64,000 nt of DNA from Thermophilibacter gallinarum (GCF_014982725.1 NZ_JADCJZ010000003.1:62001-126000), one strand, 5' to 3'. Counted from the stretch's first letter, positions 36,026-44,016 are shown. The notes: generated by a model not told the origin, from the letters alone. Translations and numbers: made by a program.

Positions 36026-37597
36026 ATGGCAGTGATCGGCATTGACCTCGGTACCACCTACTCCGCCGTCGCCGTGAGCGAGGACGGGGTCGGCGCCCGC
36101 GTGCTTCCCAACCTCGAGGGGATGGACACGACGCCCTCCGTGGTCTACTTCCCCGGCACCGAGACAGGCACGGAGGAGCCGCTGGTCGGTGCCATGGCGA
36201 AGAACTCCGCCGCGGCGGCTCCGAGCGCTGTCGTCCGCTCGATCAAGCGCATGATGGGCGACCCCGACTACCGGTACTACTCGCTCAACGGAAACGAGTT
36301 CCACCCGGAGGAGGTCTCCGCCCTCATCCTCAAGTATCTCAAGCAGTACGCTGAGCTCGACCTCGGCGAGAAGGTCGAGGGTGCCGTTGTCACGGTTCCG
36401 GCATACTTCGACGACGCACGGCGCACGGCCACCAAGCAGGCGGGCAAGCTGGCCGGCCTCAACGTCCTGCAGGTATTCAACGAGCCGACCGCTGCGGCCA
36501 TAGCATATGGCGTCGACGAGCGGGATGCCGGTCGCGTGCTGGTGTACGACCTCGGCGGCGGCACGTTCGACGTCACGCTGCTCGACATCCGCGACGGGCG
36601 ATTCGACGTCATCGCCACGGGCGGCGACCCCGAGCTCGGCGGAGACGACTTCGACCGGGAGCTCGCCCGCCTGATCAAGGAGGAGCTCGCCCGCCAGGGA
36701 CGCCCCGTCGACGAGTACGAGGACGACGCGCTTCTCGCTGAGATTGACGAGAAGGCCGAGGTCATGAAGCGCAGCCTGACGAACGTCGCCCAGGCCACTT
36801 CGATCTTCACCGTTGACGGGAAGACCTATCGCGTACGCCTGACGCGCGAGCAGTTCGAGGCGGCCACCAGGTCGCTGCTCACCCGGACGCGCGAGCGGGT
36901 CGAGCTTCTGCTCGAGGGGCAGGGCATGGGCTGGGACGACATCGACCGCGTCCTCATGGTGGGCGGGTCCACGCGCATGCCCATGGTGCGAAGCATGCTC
37001 GAGGAGATCTCCGGCAAGGAGCTCAGGCACGAGGTGAACCCAGACGCCGCGGTCGCCATCGGGGCGGCGATCTATGCTCGCTCCCTCGCGCAGGGTTCTG
37101 TCGATGGGGCGGGGGAGGGCGTCCTCGTCCCCGCCGGGGACCTCGAGGCGGCTGCCTACGAGACCCCTGTGATCCTCGTCTCCGACGTCACCTCCCAGTC
37201 CCTTGGCATCATCGCGAACGACGTCGTCGAGAACCGCGAGCGGAACTTCGTCGTCATCCCTCACAACTCGAAGATCCCCACCAAGTGCTCCCAGACCTTC
37301 TACACCGTCGTCGACGGGCAGAGCAGCGTCCTCGTGCGCGTGACGGAGGGCGACGACACGGAGGTCGAGTACGTGCGCATCGTCGGCCAGAGGGAGCTTC
37401 CCCTCCCGCCGCACCCCGCTGAATCGCCGGTCGAGGTCACCTACGCCTACGACATCGACCAGACCGTGTACATAGAGCTCACCGACCTCGTCACCGGCCA
37501 GTCCCTCGGGACGTTCGAGCTCGACCGCTCCTCGAACCTCAGTGATTCGCAGGTCAACACCCTGCAGCACAAGATAGACGCAATATCCGTCGTGTAG
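36026..37597 (+). CDS. Hsp70/DnaK-like protein lacking the C-terminal lid
   Basis: A 523-residue Hsp70. The ATPase domain is complete: 'IGIDLGTTYSAVAV', 'VTVPAYFDDARRTATKQAG', 'NEPTAAAIAYG', 'VYDLGGGTFDVTLLDI' and 'VMVGGSTRMP'-like 'LMVGGSTRMPMV'. A beta substrate domain follows (about 380-500; 'SDVTSQSLGI' in place of the usual 'DVTPLSLGI'), and the protein stops where the alpha-helical lid should begin, about 100 residues short of DnaK. GAGG lies 6 nt before ATG 36026. With the J-like and GrpE-like genes next to it, it forms a dedicated chaperone set, separate from the cell's main DnaK. Confidence 0.88.
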   Translation: MAVIGIDLGTTYSAVAVSEDGVGARVLPNLEGMDTTPSVVYFPGTETGTEEPLVGAMAKNSAAAAPSAVVRSIKRMMGDPDYRYYSLNGNEFHPEEVSALILKYLKQYAELDLGEKVEGAVVTVPAYFDDARRTATKQAGKLAGLNVLQVFNEPTAAAIAYGVDERDAGRVLVYDLGGGTFDVTLLDIRDGRFDVIATGGDPELGGDDFDRELARLIKEELARQGRPVDEYEDDALLAEIDEKAEVMKRSLTNVAQATSIFTVDGKTYRVRLTREQFEAATRSLLTRTRERVELLLEGQGMGWDDIDRVLMVGGSTRMPMVRSMLEEISGKELRHEVNPDAAVAIGAAIYARSLAQGSVDGAGEGVLVPAGDLEAAAYETPVILVSDVTSQSLGIIANDVVENRERNFVVIPHNSKIPTKCSQTFYTVVDGQSSVLVRVTEGDDTEVEYVRIVGQRELPLPPHPAESPVEVTYAYDIDQTVYIELTDLVTGQSLGTFELDRSSNLSDSQVNTLQHKIDAISVV

Positions 37598-37619
37598 CCA
37601 ACGATCAAAGGAGATGCCC

Positions 37620-38933
37620 ATGTTCTGCGAGAAGTGTGGAAACCCCCTGAACGAAGGGACTCAGTTCTGCCCCAAGTGCGGCGCGCCGGTCGCCGCAGCG
37701 GCCCCGGCTGCCACTGCCGCTGCGCCCGATCTTGCCCCGAGCGCCAACGCCTCCTCCGGTAAGATCGCCGACGTCCTCGACCAGAACTACTACCAGCTGC
37801 TCCGCGTGGCCCAGACGGCGACCGAGGACGAGATCCGCTCTGCCATCAAGACCGAGAGGACGCGCTGGTCCGACCGCGTGCCCAAGGGCGGCGAGATCGG
37901 CGCCAAGGCCCGCGCGGTCGTGGCCCGAATCGCCGACGCCGAGGCGACCCTTCTCGACCCGACGGCGCGCGCCGAGTACGACAAGAGCCTCCAGGACAGC
38001 GGTGAGCCCGTCTACCAGCCCACGGTCCAGCCCAACGAGAAGGACTGGCTCGACGAGACCTTCAGCCTCTTCCTCAACGGCGACATCGACATGGCCGACT
38101 TCGCGCTCGGAAAGACGCTCGCCCAGCAGCCGAACAACCCCAACGCATGGTTCCTCGCCTCCATCATCTACATGTCCCAGAACAAGTACGACGAGGCGAA
38201 CCGCGCGGCCCAGGAGCTCCTGCTCATCGACCCCGGCAACCCCTCTGCCTACGGCGTCCGCGGCGACTACTTCCACGACAAGGAAAAGAACATCGACAAG
38301 GCGATCGAGCAGTACGAGCGCATGTACCAGACCGCGACCGCACGAGAGAACGACGACTACGCCCGCGAGGCGCAGGAGAAGATCGCCAGCATGAGGATCG
38401 AGAAGCTCATGAACGAGGAGGTCCCCAACATTATTCGCCTCGAGGACGAGGCCGGTTCGGCCGTCGGGCTCAACCCGCGCCGCGAGGCTTTCGAGCGGCT
38501 CCAAAAGTACACGAACAACGTGAGGAGCCAGGTGCACGAGATCTATGATGCGGTTCCCGAGCCCTCCGACTGGTTCAAGCAGTACAACAAGGAGCAGCTC
38601 GACATTCTCGACGAGTGTGTCAAGGGCTATGAGGCCGGCCGGGAGGAAGACGAGAAGTACTTCCAGAGGCCGCTCATCGCTAACGGCATCGTGCTGGGCG
38701 TCGTTCTCGTCGCGACCCTGATCGGCGGCCCGCTGCTCGGCCTCCTCGCGCTTCTTCTCGGCGTCGGCGTCATCAACTTCCTCAACAGTGGTGCCGCCTT
38801 CGGCTTCGAGGTTCTCAGTCCCAACACGAACAACTGCTTCATGGCGACCATGGGCCGCACGAGGTGTCTCCTGATCGAGCTTGGGATGATCCTGATCGGC
38901 TTCTTCATCCTCGCCACCTTCGGGGCTCGCTAG
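37620..38933 (+). CDS. Zinc-ribbon / degenerate J-domain / TPR membrane protein
   Basis: A 437-residue protein. It has a zinc ribbon C-x2-C at 3-6 and 17-20 and an Ala/Pro linker. A J-like domain (about 54-122, ending 'LLDPTARAEYDKSL') lacks the HPD tripeptide: the loop reads 'TRWSDRVPKGG'. TPR-like helices follow (about 145-245; 'NPNAWFLASIIYMSQNKYDEA', in outline), then a helical region and two or three membrane helices (about 351-390, 416-434). It may anchor or position the Hsp70-like partner at the membrane without the standard J stimulation. AAAGGAG lies 6 nt before ATG 37620. Confidence 0.8.
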   Translation: MFCEKCGNPLNEGTQFCPKCGAPVAAAAPAATAAAPDLAPSANASSGKIADVLDQNYYQLLRVAQTATEDEIRSAIKTERTRWSDRVPKGGEIGAKARAVVARIADAEATLLDPTARAEYDKSLQDSGEPVYQPTVQPNEKDWLDETFSLFLNGDIDMADFALGKTLAQQPNNPNAWFLASIIYMSQNKYDEANRAAQELLLIDPGNPSAYGVRGDYFHDKEKNIDKAIEQYERMYQTATARENDDYAREAQEKIASMRIEKLMNEEVPNIIRLEDEAGSAVGLNPRREAFERLQKYTNNVRSQVHEIYDAVPEPSDWFKQYNKEQLDILDECVKGYEAGREEDEKYFQRPLIANGIVLGVVLVATLIGGPLLGLLALLLGVGVINFLNSGAAFGFEVLSPNTNNCFMATMGRTRCLLIELGMILIGFFILATFGAR

Positions 38934-38970
38934 GGAACGCTCTCATGGCGAGCGAGCGGCGTGGTTGACG

Positions 38971-39414
38971 ATGGATGCGGGGAGCAGCGCGACTGAGGTG
39001 ATCGCCCAGAGGCTCGACGAGCTGACGGACCTCTTCCGCAGGAGGCTTTTGCAGGACAGGGCCCAGGCGCGGGCAGTCGAGGCGCTGAGGGCGCAGGTCG
39101 ACGACCTGCGCCTCGCGCCGCTGTGCCGCGAGCTCATCCTGCTCCTCGACCGCATCGACGCATCCGAGGATGACTTCGCACGCTCGCTGGGCGAGGAGCT
39201 CGAGGAGATTCTCGCGCATTACGGTCTCGAGCGGATTCCTACCACCCCCTCCTTTGATCCCGCTATCCAGAGGGTCGTCTCGACGCGCCCGAAGACGGGT
39301 GCGAAGGAGGGGGCGGTTCTCGAGGTCGTCCGGGAGGGGTACGCCCTCAACGGCTCCGTGCTCCGACCCCAGCACGTCATCGTCGCATCGGGACCACGGG
39401 AGGTGCCGTCATGA
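38971..39414 (+). CDS. GrpE-like nucleotide exchange factor
   Basis: A 147-residue protein. A long N-terminal helix ('QRLDELTDLFRRRLLQDRAQ') leads to a small beta domain: 'GLERIPTTPSFDPAIQRVVST', 'GAVLEVVREGYALNGSVLRPQHVIVA', which matches the GrpE pattern of 'FDP', 'GY' and 'LRPA-V-V' (in outline). GrpE drives ADP release from Hsp70. It is shorter and more diverged than housekeeping GrpE. The start could also be the TTG at 38965; the ribosome site is weak. It overlaps the next gene (ATGA). Confidence 0.72.
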   Translation: MDAGSSATEVIAQRLDELTDLFRRRLLQDRAQARAVEALRAQVDDLRLAPLCRELILLLDRIDASEDDFARSLGEELEEILAHYGLERIPTTPSFDPAIQRVVSTRPKTGAKEGAVLEVVREGYALNGSVLRPQHVIVASGPREVPS

Positions 39415-41774
39415 GCGCGTCAGGCTTTGTCGACAGGCTCGCCGTCGCCTCCACCATCTCGCTCGGACGCGCTCGCGTCCCGGTGGATTGCGTCGGGACG
39501 GCCAACATCTGGATTGACGAGGATTTCACGCCTCGAACGCTGCGCATCGCCCAGGAGATCGTGGTCAAGGCCCTGTGTGGGACGGCGCCGGGAGACCTCG
39601 AGCTTGCCTTCTTCGACTACAGCCTTCGTGGCGTCGCGGCCCCGTTCTCCTCTCTCTCGGAGGCCCATCTCCTGAGGACGCTTCTCACCGAGCGTGACCT
39701 CACGGACTACATCGCGTCCCTCAAGCGACACATCCAGGGTGTCCGCAACGTGATGCAGGGTCGCGAGGAGAGCCTCGTCTCCTTCCGTCGCGTCACGGGG
39801 CGCGCCGTCGAGAGCTACCGGCTCGTCGTCATCTGTGCGGACATGTACCTCCTGGACGACCGCACCAAGGAGGACCTCTCGATTCTTCTCAGTGCGGGGC
39901 CCGGAGCCGGCGTGAGCTTCCTCATCGTCTCGCCCTCCGACGCGGAGTTCGATTTCCTCAAGAACCGCTGCGTCGCCGTTGACCCCCGAGCCCTGGATCC
40001 CGAGGTGTCCGCCGAGTTCATTGTCGACGCGTGCGAGGAGCTGCTTCGCAGGGTCGACTCGCGCGCCGCCGACCCCGTGCTCTTCTCGGACGTCGAGGAC
40101 CTCGGCAGAATGTGGTATGCCGACTCCACGGACGGGGTCACCTTCTCCGTGGGCCGCTTCGGCCTCGACACCGTGCGCATCACCATGGGCTCCAACAAGG
40201 AGCAGCGCCATAACGCGTTGGTTACCGGTGCGGTCGGCCAGGGAAAGTCAAATCTCATAGCTGTCATCGTCCACAGCCTCTGCCAACGATACTCGCCTCT
40301 TGAGCTTGAGCTCTACCTGCTCGACTTCAAGGAGGGGGTAACTCTGCAGGCGTATTCCAACGTGGATCACGAGGAGTACCTCCCGCATGCCCGTGCCCTG
40401 GGGCTGGAGGCCGACGTCGACTTCGGCATCGCAGTCCTGAACCACCTCTTTGCGGTCTATGAGAGGCGCATGCGGCTCTTCAAGCGCTCCGGCGTGCAGA
40501 ACCTCAAACAATATCGGGAGAAGACGGGCGAGGTCGTGTCTCGCATCGTCGTCGTCATCGACGAGTTCCAGATGATGCTCGAGGAGAAGGGCACGGCCAA
40601 GGAGGTCGTCGAGCTCCTCTCCCGTTCGACGAGGTTGTTCAGGGCGGCGGGCATCCACTTCATCCTCGCCTCCCAGACCATTGCCAGCGGCGTCTACCTC
40701 AGCAAGGACTCCGACATCTTCGCCCAGACCCCAATCCGGCTCGCCCATCGCAACTCGGTGCGCGAGTCGGAGGCGACGCTCGGGATGGGCAACACGGCGG
40801 CGGCCGACCTCAGGATGGGAGAGGCGATCGTGAACCTGGACTACGGTGCGGTGGCTTCCAACCGCAAGGTTCAGGTCGCCTGGGCGGACGACGCCCTCCT
40901 CGCGCGGCTGAGGCGCTCGTGGTGGGATCAGGCAAAGTCCGAGTTCGCCGCGCCGTCGGTATTTGACGGGAGCCGCGCGGTTCGTCTCGTTGACGCGGTC
41001 GATGCTCTCCGCCCCCTGCGCGGGAAGCGCCCTCAGCTGCTGCTTGGGAAGACGATCTCCGTCGATGACGCGCCCCTCCTCGTCGACTTTGCCGACGAGC
41101 CCGGGCGAAACCTCGCCGTCTTCGGCGCAGGTGAGGACCGCCTCGAGGCGGAGGACGGGCTGTCCAACGCCGCAATCGGCATGGTCGAGGCGGCGGTTAT
41201 CTCTCTGGCCTGGGGCAACGAGCTCGGCAACGCCGAGTTCGTCGTCTGCGACCTCTGTGACCACGACACCTCTCGTCGAAACCACGTTACGGGGATCTCC
41301 CACGTCGTGGAGTCGCTCGGCCTTGCCGTCCAGACCCTCGACGCCGGCGCCTTCCTCGACAGGGTCCGAGAGCTCTATGCCGAGCTTCCCTCGCGTAGCG
41401 AGGAGTCGGACAGGGTGTATCTGGTGTGCCTGTGCATGGAGAAGGCCGGCTCTCTGCCGCCCGAGGTCGGACGTCTCGCCAAGGACGGCCCCGCGCGCGG
41501 CGTCCATTTCATCACCTGGTGGCAGAAGGCGAGCTCGTTCGACGGCCGAGACGGAATGGGTCTGGACGGGGCGCGCTACTTCGACGCCAAGGTCCTGCTG
41601 CGCCTCGACGAGACCGAGACGCGCCATCTCCTCGGTCCCTTTGTCTCCTGGGGCGGACGGAGGAACCGCGCCCTCGTGAGCGACTCGGTCTTCGGCTCGG
41701 AGCCGGCGACCGTCATTCCGTATCTGCCCCTCGATGCCCGTGGGTGCGAGGGCATCTTGTCCGGGCTCGTGTGA
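39411..41774 (+). CDS. Soluble FtsK/SpoIIIE (EccC-like) ATPase with a degenerate second ATPase domain
   Basis: A 787-residue protein with no membrane helix. After an N-terminal domain (about 1-240), the FtsK/SpoIIIE module has Walker A 'GAVGQGKS' (273-280), 'YLLDFKEGV' (302-310), Walker B 'VVVIDEFQ' (380-387), and 'FILASQT' (417-423). A second ATPase-like region follows from about 540; its P-loop position reads 'FGAGEDRLEAE' and lacks GKS/T. Tandem FtsK domains with one dead site resemble EccC of type VII secretion, but the EccC membrane anchor is missing. Small helical-hairpin genes follow directly, as esx genes often accompany eccC. Confidence 0.82.
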   Translation: MSASGFVDRLAVASTISLGRARVPVDCVGTANIWIDEDFTPRTLRIAQEIVVKALCGTAPGDLELAFFDYSLRGVAAPFSSLSEAHLLRTLLTERDLTDYIASLKRHIQGVRNVMQGREESLVSFRRVTGRAVESYRLVVICADMYLLDDRTKEDLSILLSAGPGAGVSFLIVSPSDAEFDFLKNRCVAVDPRALDPEVSAEFIVDACEELLRRVDSRAADPVLFSDVEDLGRMWYADSTDGVTFSVGRFGLDTVRITMGSNKEQRHNALVTGAVGQGKSNLIAVIVHSLCQRYSPLELELYLLDFKEGVTLQAYSNVDHEEYLPHARALGLEADVDFGIAVLNHLFAVYERRMRLFKRSGVQNLKQYREKTGEVVSRIVVVIDEFQMMLEEKGTAKEVVELLSRSTRLFRAAGIHFILASQTIASGVYLSKDSDIFAQTPIRLAHRNSVRESEATLGMGNTAAADLRMGEAIVNLDYGAVASNRKVQVAWADDALLARLRRSWWDQAKSEFAAPSVFDGSRAVRLVDAVDALRPLRGKRPQLLLGKTISVDDAPLLVDFADEPGRNLAVFGAGEDRLEAEDGLSNAAIGMVEAAVISLAWGNELGNAEFVVCDLCDHDTSRRNHVTGISHVVESLGLAVQTLDAGAFLDRVRELYAELPSRSEESDRVYLVCLCMEKAGSLPPEVGRLAKDGPARGVHFITWWQKASSFDGRDGMGLDGARYFDAKVLLRLDETETRHLLGPFVSWGGRRNRALVSDSVFGSEPATVIPYLPLDARGCEGILSGLV

Positions 41775-41787
41775 AGGGGGTGGTCCC

Positions 41788-42039
41788 ATGAACGACCTGC
41801 GAGCGCTCATTGACTGCTATCTCGACGAGCTCTCACGGTACAGCGCACGACTTGTCCAGATGCAGCTGACCCTTCAAGGGCAGATCGCCGATCTCTGCAA
41901 CGAGTTCTCCGGCGCGGACAGGGGCGAGGTGCAGGACTTCATCGACTGCATGGTCAGGGCCAGGGAGTCCTACTCGAATGCCGGCGACATCATCTGGAGG
42001 GCCAAGGAGAAGCTCGAGGAGTATTCGTCTCAAATCTAG
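41788..42039 (+). CDS. WXG100-like small helical protein 1
   Basis: An 83-residue protein of two predicted amphipathic helices joined by a turn, 'NEFSGADRGEVQ', where WXG100 (Esx) proteins have W-x-G; here F-S-G occupies that place. Its end 'RAKEKLEEYSSQI' resembles that of the third small protein ('RAQSQLEYYADRI'). AAGGGGGTGG lies before the ATG. No signal peptide is present. It could be a substrate of the adjacent ATPase, as Esx proteins are of EccC. Homology to WXG100 is structural inference. Confidence 0.6.
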   Translation: MNDLRALIDCYLDELSRYSARLVQMQLTLQGQIADLCNEFSGADRGEVQDFIDCMVRARESYSNAGDIIWRAKEKLEEYSSQI

Positions 42040-42053
42040 TGAAGGGAGAACGC

Positions 42054-42311
42054 ATGTCGGTGCAAGACAGGATCGACTTCATGACCCAGGCGCGGGTCGA
42101 CACCGAGAACGGGTCGGGGTTCGCCATGAGCATCGCCCAGCAGCTCGAGGATATCGCCGCGGAGATGTCGAGGGAGCTGGCTGGGAGCCGCAGCGGCGAG
42201 GAGGCGGCGCAGGCCGTCGACATGGCCGCGGAAGAGCTCAGGTCTATCTCCGCCGAGCTGTCCAGCGCTGCGAGCGACATGGGCAACTATCTCAACGCAC
42301 TCAGGAGTTAG
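42054..42311 (+). CDS. WXG100-like small helical protein 2
   Basis: An 85-residue protein: helix ('SGFAMSIAQQLEDIAAEMSREL'-like, in outline), turn 'AGSRSGEEAA', helix ('DMAAEELRSISAELSSAASDM'-like). It has no tryptophan and no signal peptide. Size, all-helical content and operon position match the Esx/WXG100 class, but no residue signature is present. A GAAGGGAG ribosome site precedes the ATG. Confidence 0.55.
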   Translation: MSVQDRIDFMTQARVDTENGSGFAMSIAQQLEDIAAEMSRELAGSRSGEEAAQAVDMAAEELRSISAELSSAASDMGNYLNALRS

Positions 42312-42320
42312 GGGGCAACG

Positions 42321-42566
42321 ATGGACGACCTCAAGGGCTACGTGCTCGACATGAGCGAGCGTGTCGGAGAGCACGTGGAGACCGCCCGGGCGCGCAAGGA
42401 ACTCGTGGAGAGCCAGGCGACGGCCCTCTCGACCAAGATGGGCGGCTTCGACTCGAACAAGGACTTCGTCACCTACCTCCGAAGGGCCGCCGAGCAGTAC
42501 GCGTGCATCGATGCGACGCTTCGAAGGGCTCAGAGCCAGCTCGAGTACTACGCAGACCGGATCTAA
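42321..42566 (+). CDS. WXG100-like small helical protein 3
   Basis: An 81-residue helical hairpin with turn 'KMGGFDSNKDFV'. Helix 2 has 'YACID', which fits the Y-x3-D/E export motif of type VII substrates. The C-terminus 'LRRAQSQLEYYADRI' is related to that of small protein 1 (41788-42039), suggesting an ancient duplication and possibly a heterodimer pair. It starts 9 nt after the preceding gene. Confidence 0.58.
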   Translation: MDDLKGYVLDMSERVGEHVETARARKELVESQATALSTKMGGFDSNKDFVTYLRRAAEQYACIDATLRRAQSQLEYYADRI

Positions 42567-42576
42567 GGGGGCTTCG

Positions 42577-43581
42577 ATGGCAGACGATGGGCTCATGCGT
42601 CACAGAATGTGCTTCGCGCTGCTTCACGCGAAGGAGGCCGGATATACGAGCGGGGAGGAGACGCACGACCAGGCGCTCGACGACCTCGCGAGCATGTGGG
42701 GACTTCTCGACTCGGCTTCCGCCAAATCAGAGAGGCTGCGTGGCCTCGCTGAGGCCGTGCGGGACAACGCCCGCGCTGGGTGGCCAAACGGGGCGATCGT
42801 GATCGGCAACTATGCCAACGAGAGCGGCGTCGTGAACGACGACCCGATCACGGTCCTTCTCGCGTTGTCGTTCTCCCAGCTGGCGAGTGGGGGAGCCTTC
42901 GAGCCCGCGGCCAGCTTCGTCGAATCGGCCCTGGAGGGACCGATCGACCCCACCCCCGAGCAGGAACGCGTCTGCGCCGCGATCATGTGGCTCACCAACT
43001 ACCGCGACTTCCGCAGCGACATCGACCGCACTCCTCAGCTTCCCTTCGGAGGGGTCGGGGCCGACACCCCCGAGCAGGAGGAACTCATCGACCGTGGGTT
43101 CGACAAGCTCGTGGGCTTCGCAAGAAAGGCCGGGTTCAGGGGCGACGGTCACTTCGACGAGGACGCGTCGCTCGCCGCCACCGTGCTGTCGGACAACTTC
43201 CACGACCATCTCGTCGTCGCCGGCCGTCGCCTCCCCGCCGCGGCCCAGCTCGCGGACGCCATGTATGCTCACGCGGAGGATTTCAACGAGCGTTGCGCCG
43301 AGCTCACGAGGCTCGTGATGTCGAGCGGGCTCTACCACGCGGACCCCGTGCTCGGCTCCATAGCCGTGGCGGTCTTCTCGATGAACGCCCGCTCGTGCGC
43401 GGGCAGCTTCCTGTGCATGGCATGGCTGGTCAACGCGATCAAGCTCGACACCGGGACCAAGGACTACCTGCCTGCGGACGAGTACCTCGAGACCTACGTC
43501 TCGGAGCGGGTCATCATGTCGGCGCTCGCGTGGTACGTGAACTGGGACGGCTTCCGTGCCAGGCTTGCACAGCTCGCCTAA
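42577..43581 (+). CDS. Uncharacterised 334-residue protein of the island
   Basis: I do not recognise this protein. It is mostly helical, has no signal peptide or membrane helix, and contains 'GNYANESGVVNDDPITVLLALSF' (in outline), 'TPEQERVCAAIMWLTNYRDF' and a C-terminal 'SALAWYVNWDGFRARLAQLA'. Two 'TPEQE' segments (about residues 127 and 167) follow similar acidic loops. It starts 10 nt after the third small protein, so it is almost certainly cotranscribed with it and may act as a chaperone or adaptor of that system. Confidence 0.7.
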   Translation: MADDGLMRHRMCFALLHAKEAGYTSGEETHDQALDDLASMWGLLDSASAKSERLRGLAEAVRDNARAGWPNGAIVIGNYANESGVVNDDPITVLLALSFSQLASGGAFEPAASFVESALEGPIDPTPEQERVCAAIMWLTNYRDFRSDIDRTPQLPFGGVGADTPEQEELIDRGFDKLVGFARKAGFRGDGHFDEDASLAATVLSDNFHDHLVVAGRRLPAAAQLADAMYAHAEDFNERCAELTRLVMSSGLYHADPVLGSIAVAVFSMNARSCAGSFLCMAWLVNAIKLDTGTKDYLPADEYLETYVSERVIMSALAWYVNWDGFRARLAQLA

Positions 43582-43611
43582 TGCGAAAGAATCAGAGCGA
43601 GGAGGTTAGTC

Positions 43612-43929
43612 ATGGGCTTCTTTGGCGGCAACTACCAGGTCCTGAAGGTCGGCGCCTTTGGGGGCGAGACGGTCGTGCTCGACAATGTCACGCGCGATGA
43701 GGCCGAGCGCTACGTCAGGGACAACTCCGGGGCGTTCGGCGCCGGAGACTATCGCGTCGTCGAGAAGGGCGCGCGCTTCTTCGGAGGGTCCTACCGCGTC
43801 GTGAAGAAGGGCTTTCTCTCCGACGAGGTGGTCCTCGACAACGTCGACGAGTCCACTGCCGAGCGCTACGTGCGCGAGCACTCGGGCTTCCTCGGGAACG
43901 GCGACTACGTCATCGAGAAGCGCTGGTAG
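43612..43929 (+). CDS. Uncharacterised 105-residue protein of two ~50-residue repeats
   Basis: The sequence is an internal duplication. Residues about 5-52 ('GGNYQVLKVG', 'ETVVLDNVTRDEAERYVRDNSG', in outline) and about 56-105 ('GGSYRVVKKG', 'DEVVLDNVDESTAERYVREHSG') match closely. Each unit looks like strand-strand-helix-strand with a G-x-G-D-Y ending. There is no signal peptide. GAGGAGG precedes the ATG. It ends the island before rpsO. Function is unknown. Confidence 0.75.
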   Translation: MGFFGGNYQVLKVGAFGGETVVLDNVTRDEAERYVRDNSGAFGAGDYRVVEKGARFFGGSYRVVKKGFLSDEVVLDNVDESTAERYVREHSGFLGNGDYVIEKRW

Positions 43930-43973
43930 ACGAGACCTGCAGTCGTGGAGAAGCCGCGCAGGCGAGAAGGACC

Positions 43974-44002
43974 TTACGTCCGCCGTTCGGCTGTGCTACA
44001 CT
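43974..44002 (+). promoter_or_regulatory. rpsO promoter
   Basis: TTACGT -35 (43974-43979), a 17-nt spacer, and extended -10 TGCTACACT ending at 44002. Confidence 0.7.
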
Positions 44003-44016
44003 ACCGCAGGTCAGTA

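Noticed and set aside
36026-39414. The main dnaK-dnaJ-grpE heat-shock operon
   Set aside because: The Hsp70 lacks the lid, the J-like protein lacks HPD, the GrpE-like protein is diverged, the gene order is unusual, and no HrcA/HspR or CIRCE/HAIR element is seen.
39411-43929. A standard ESX/type VII secretion locus
   Set aside because: No EccB, EccD, EccE, MycP, EsaA or EssB-like genes are present, the ATPase lacks membrane helices, and the small proteins lack W-x-G. The resemblance is reported only as a hypothesis.
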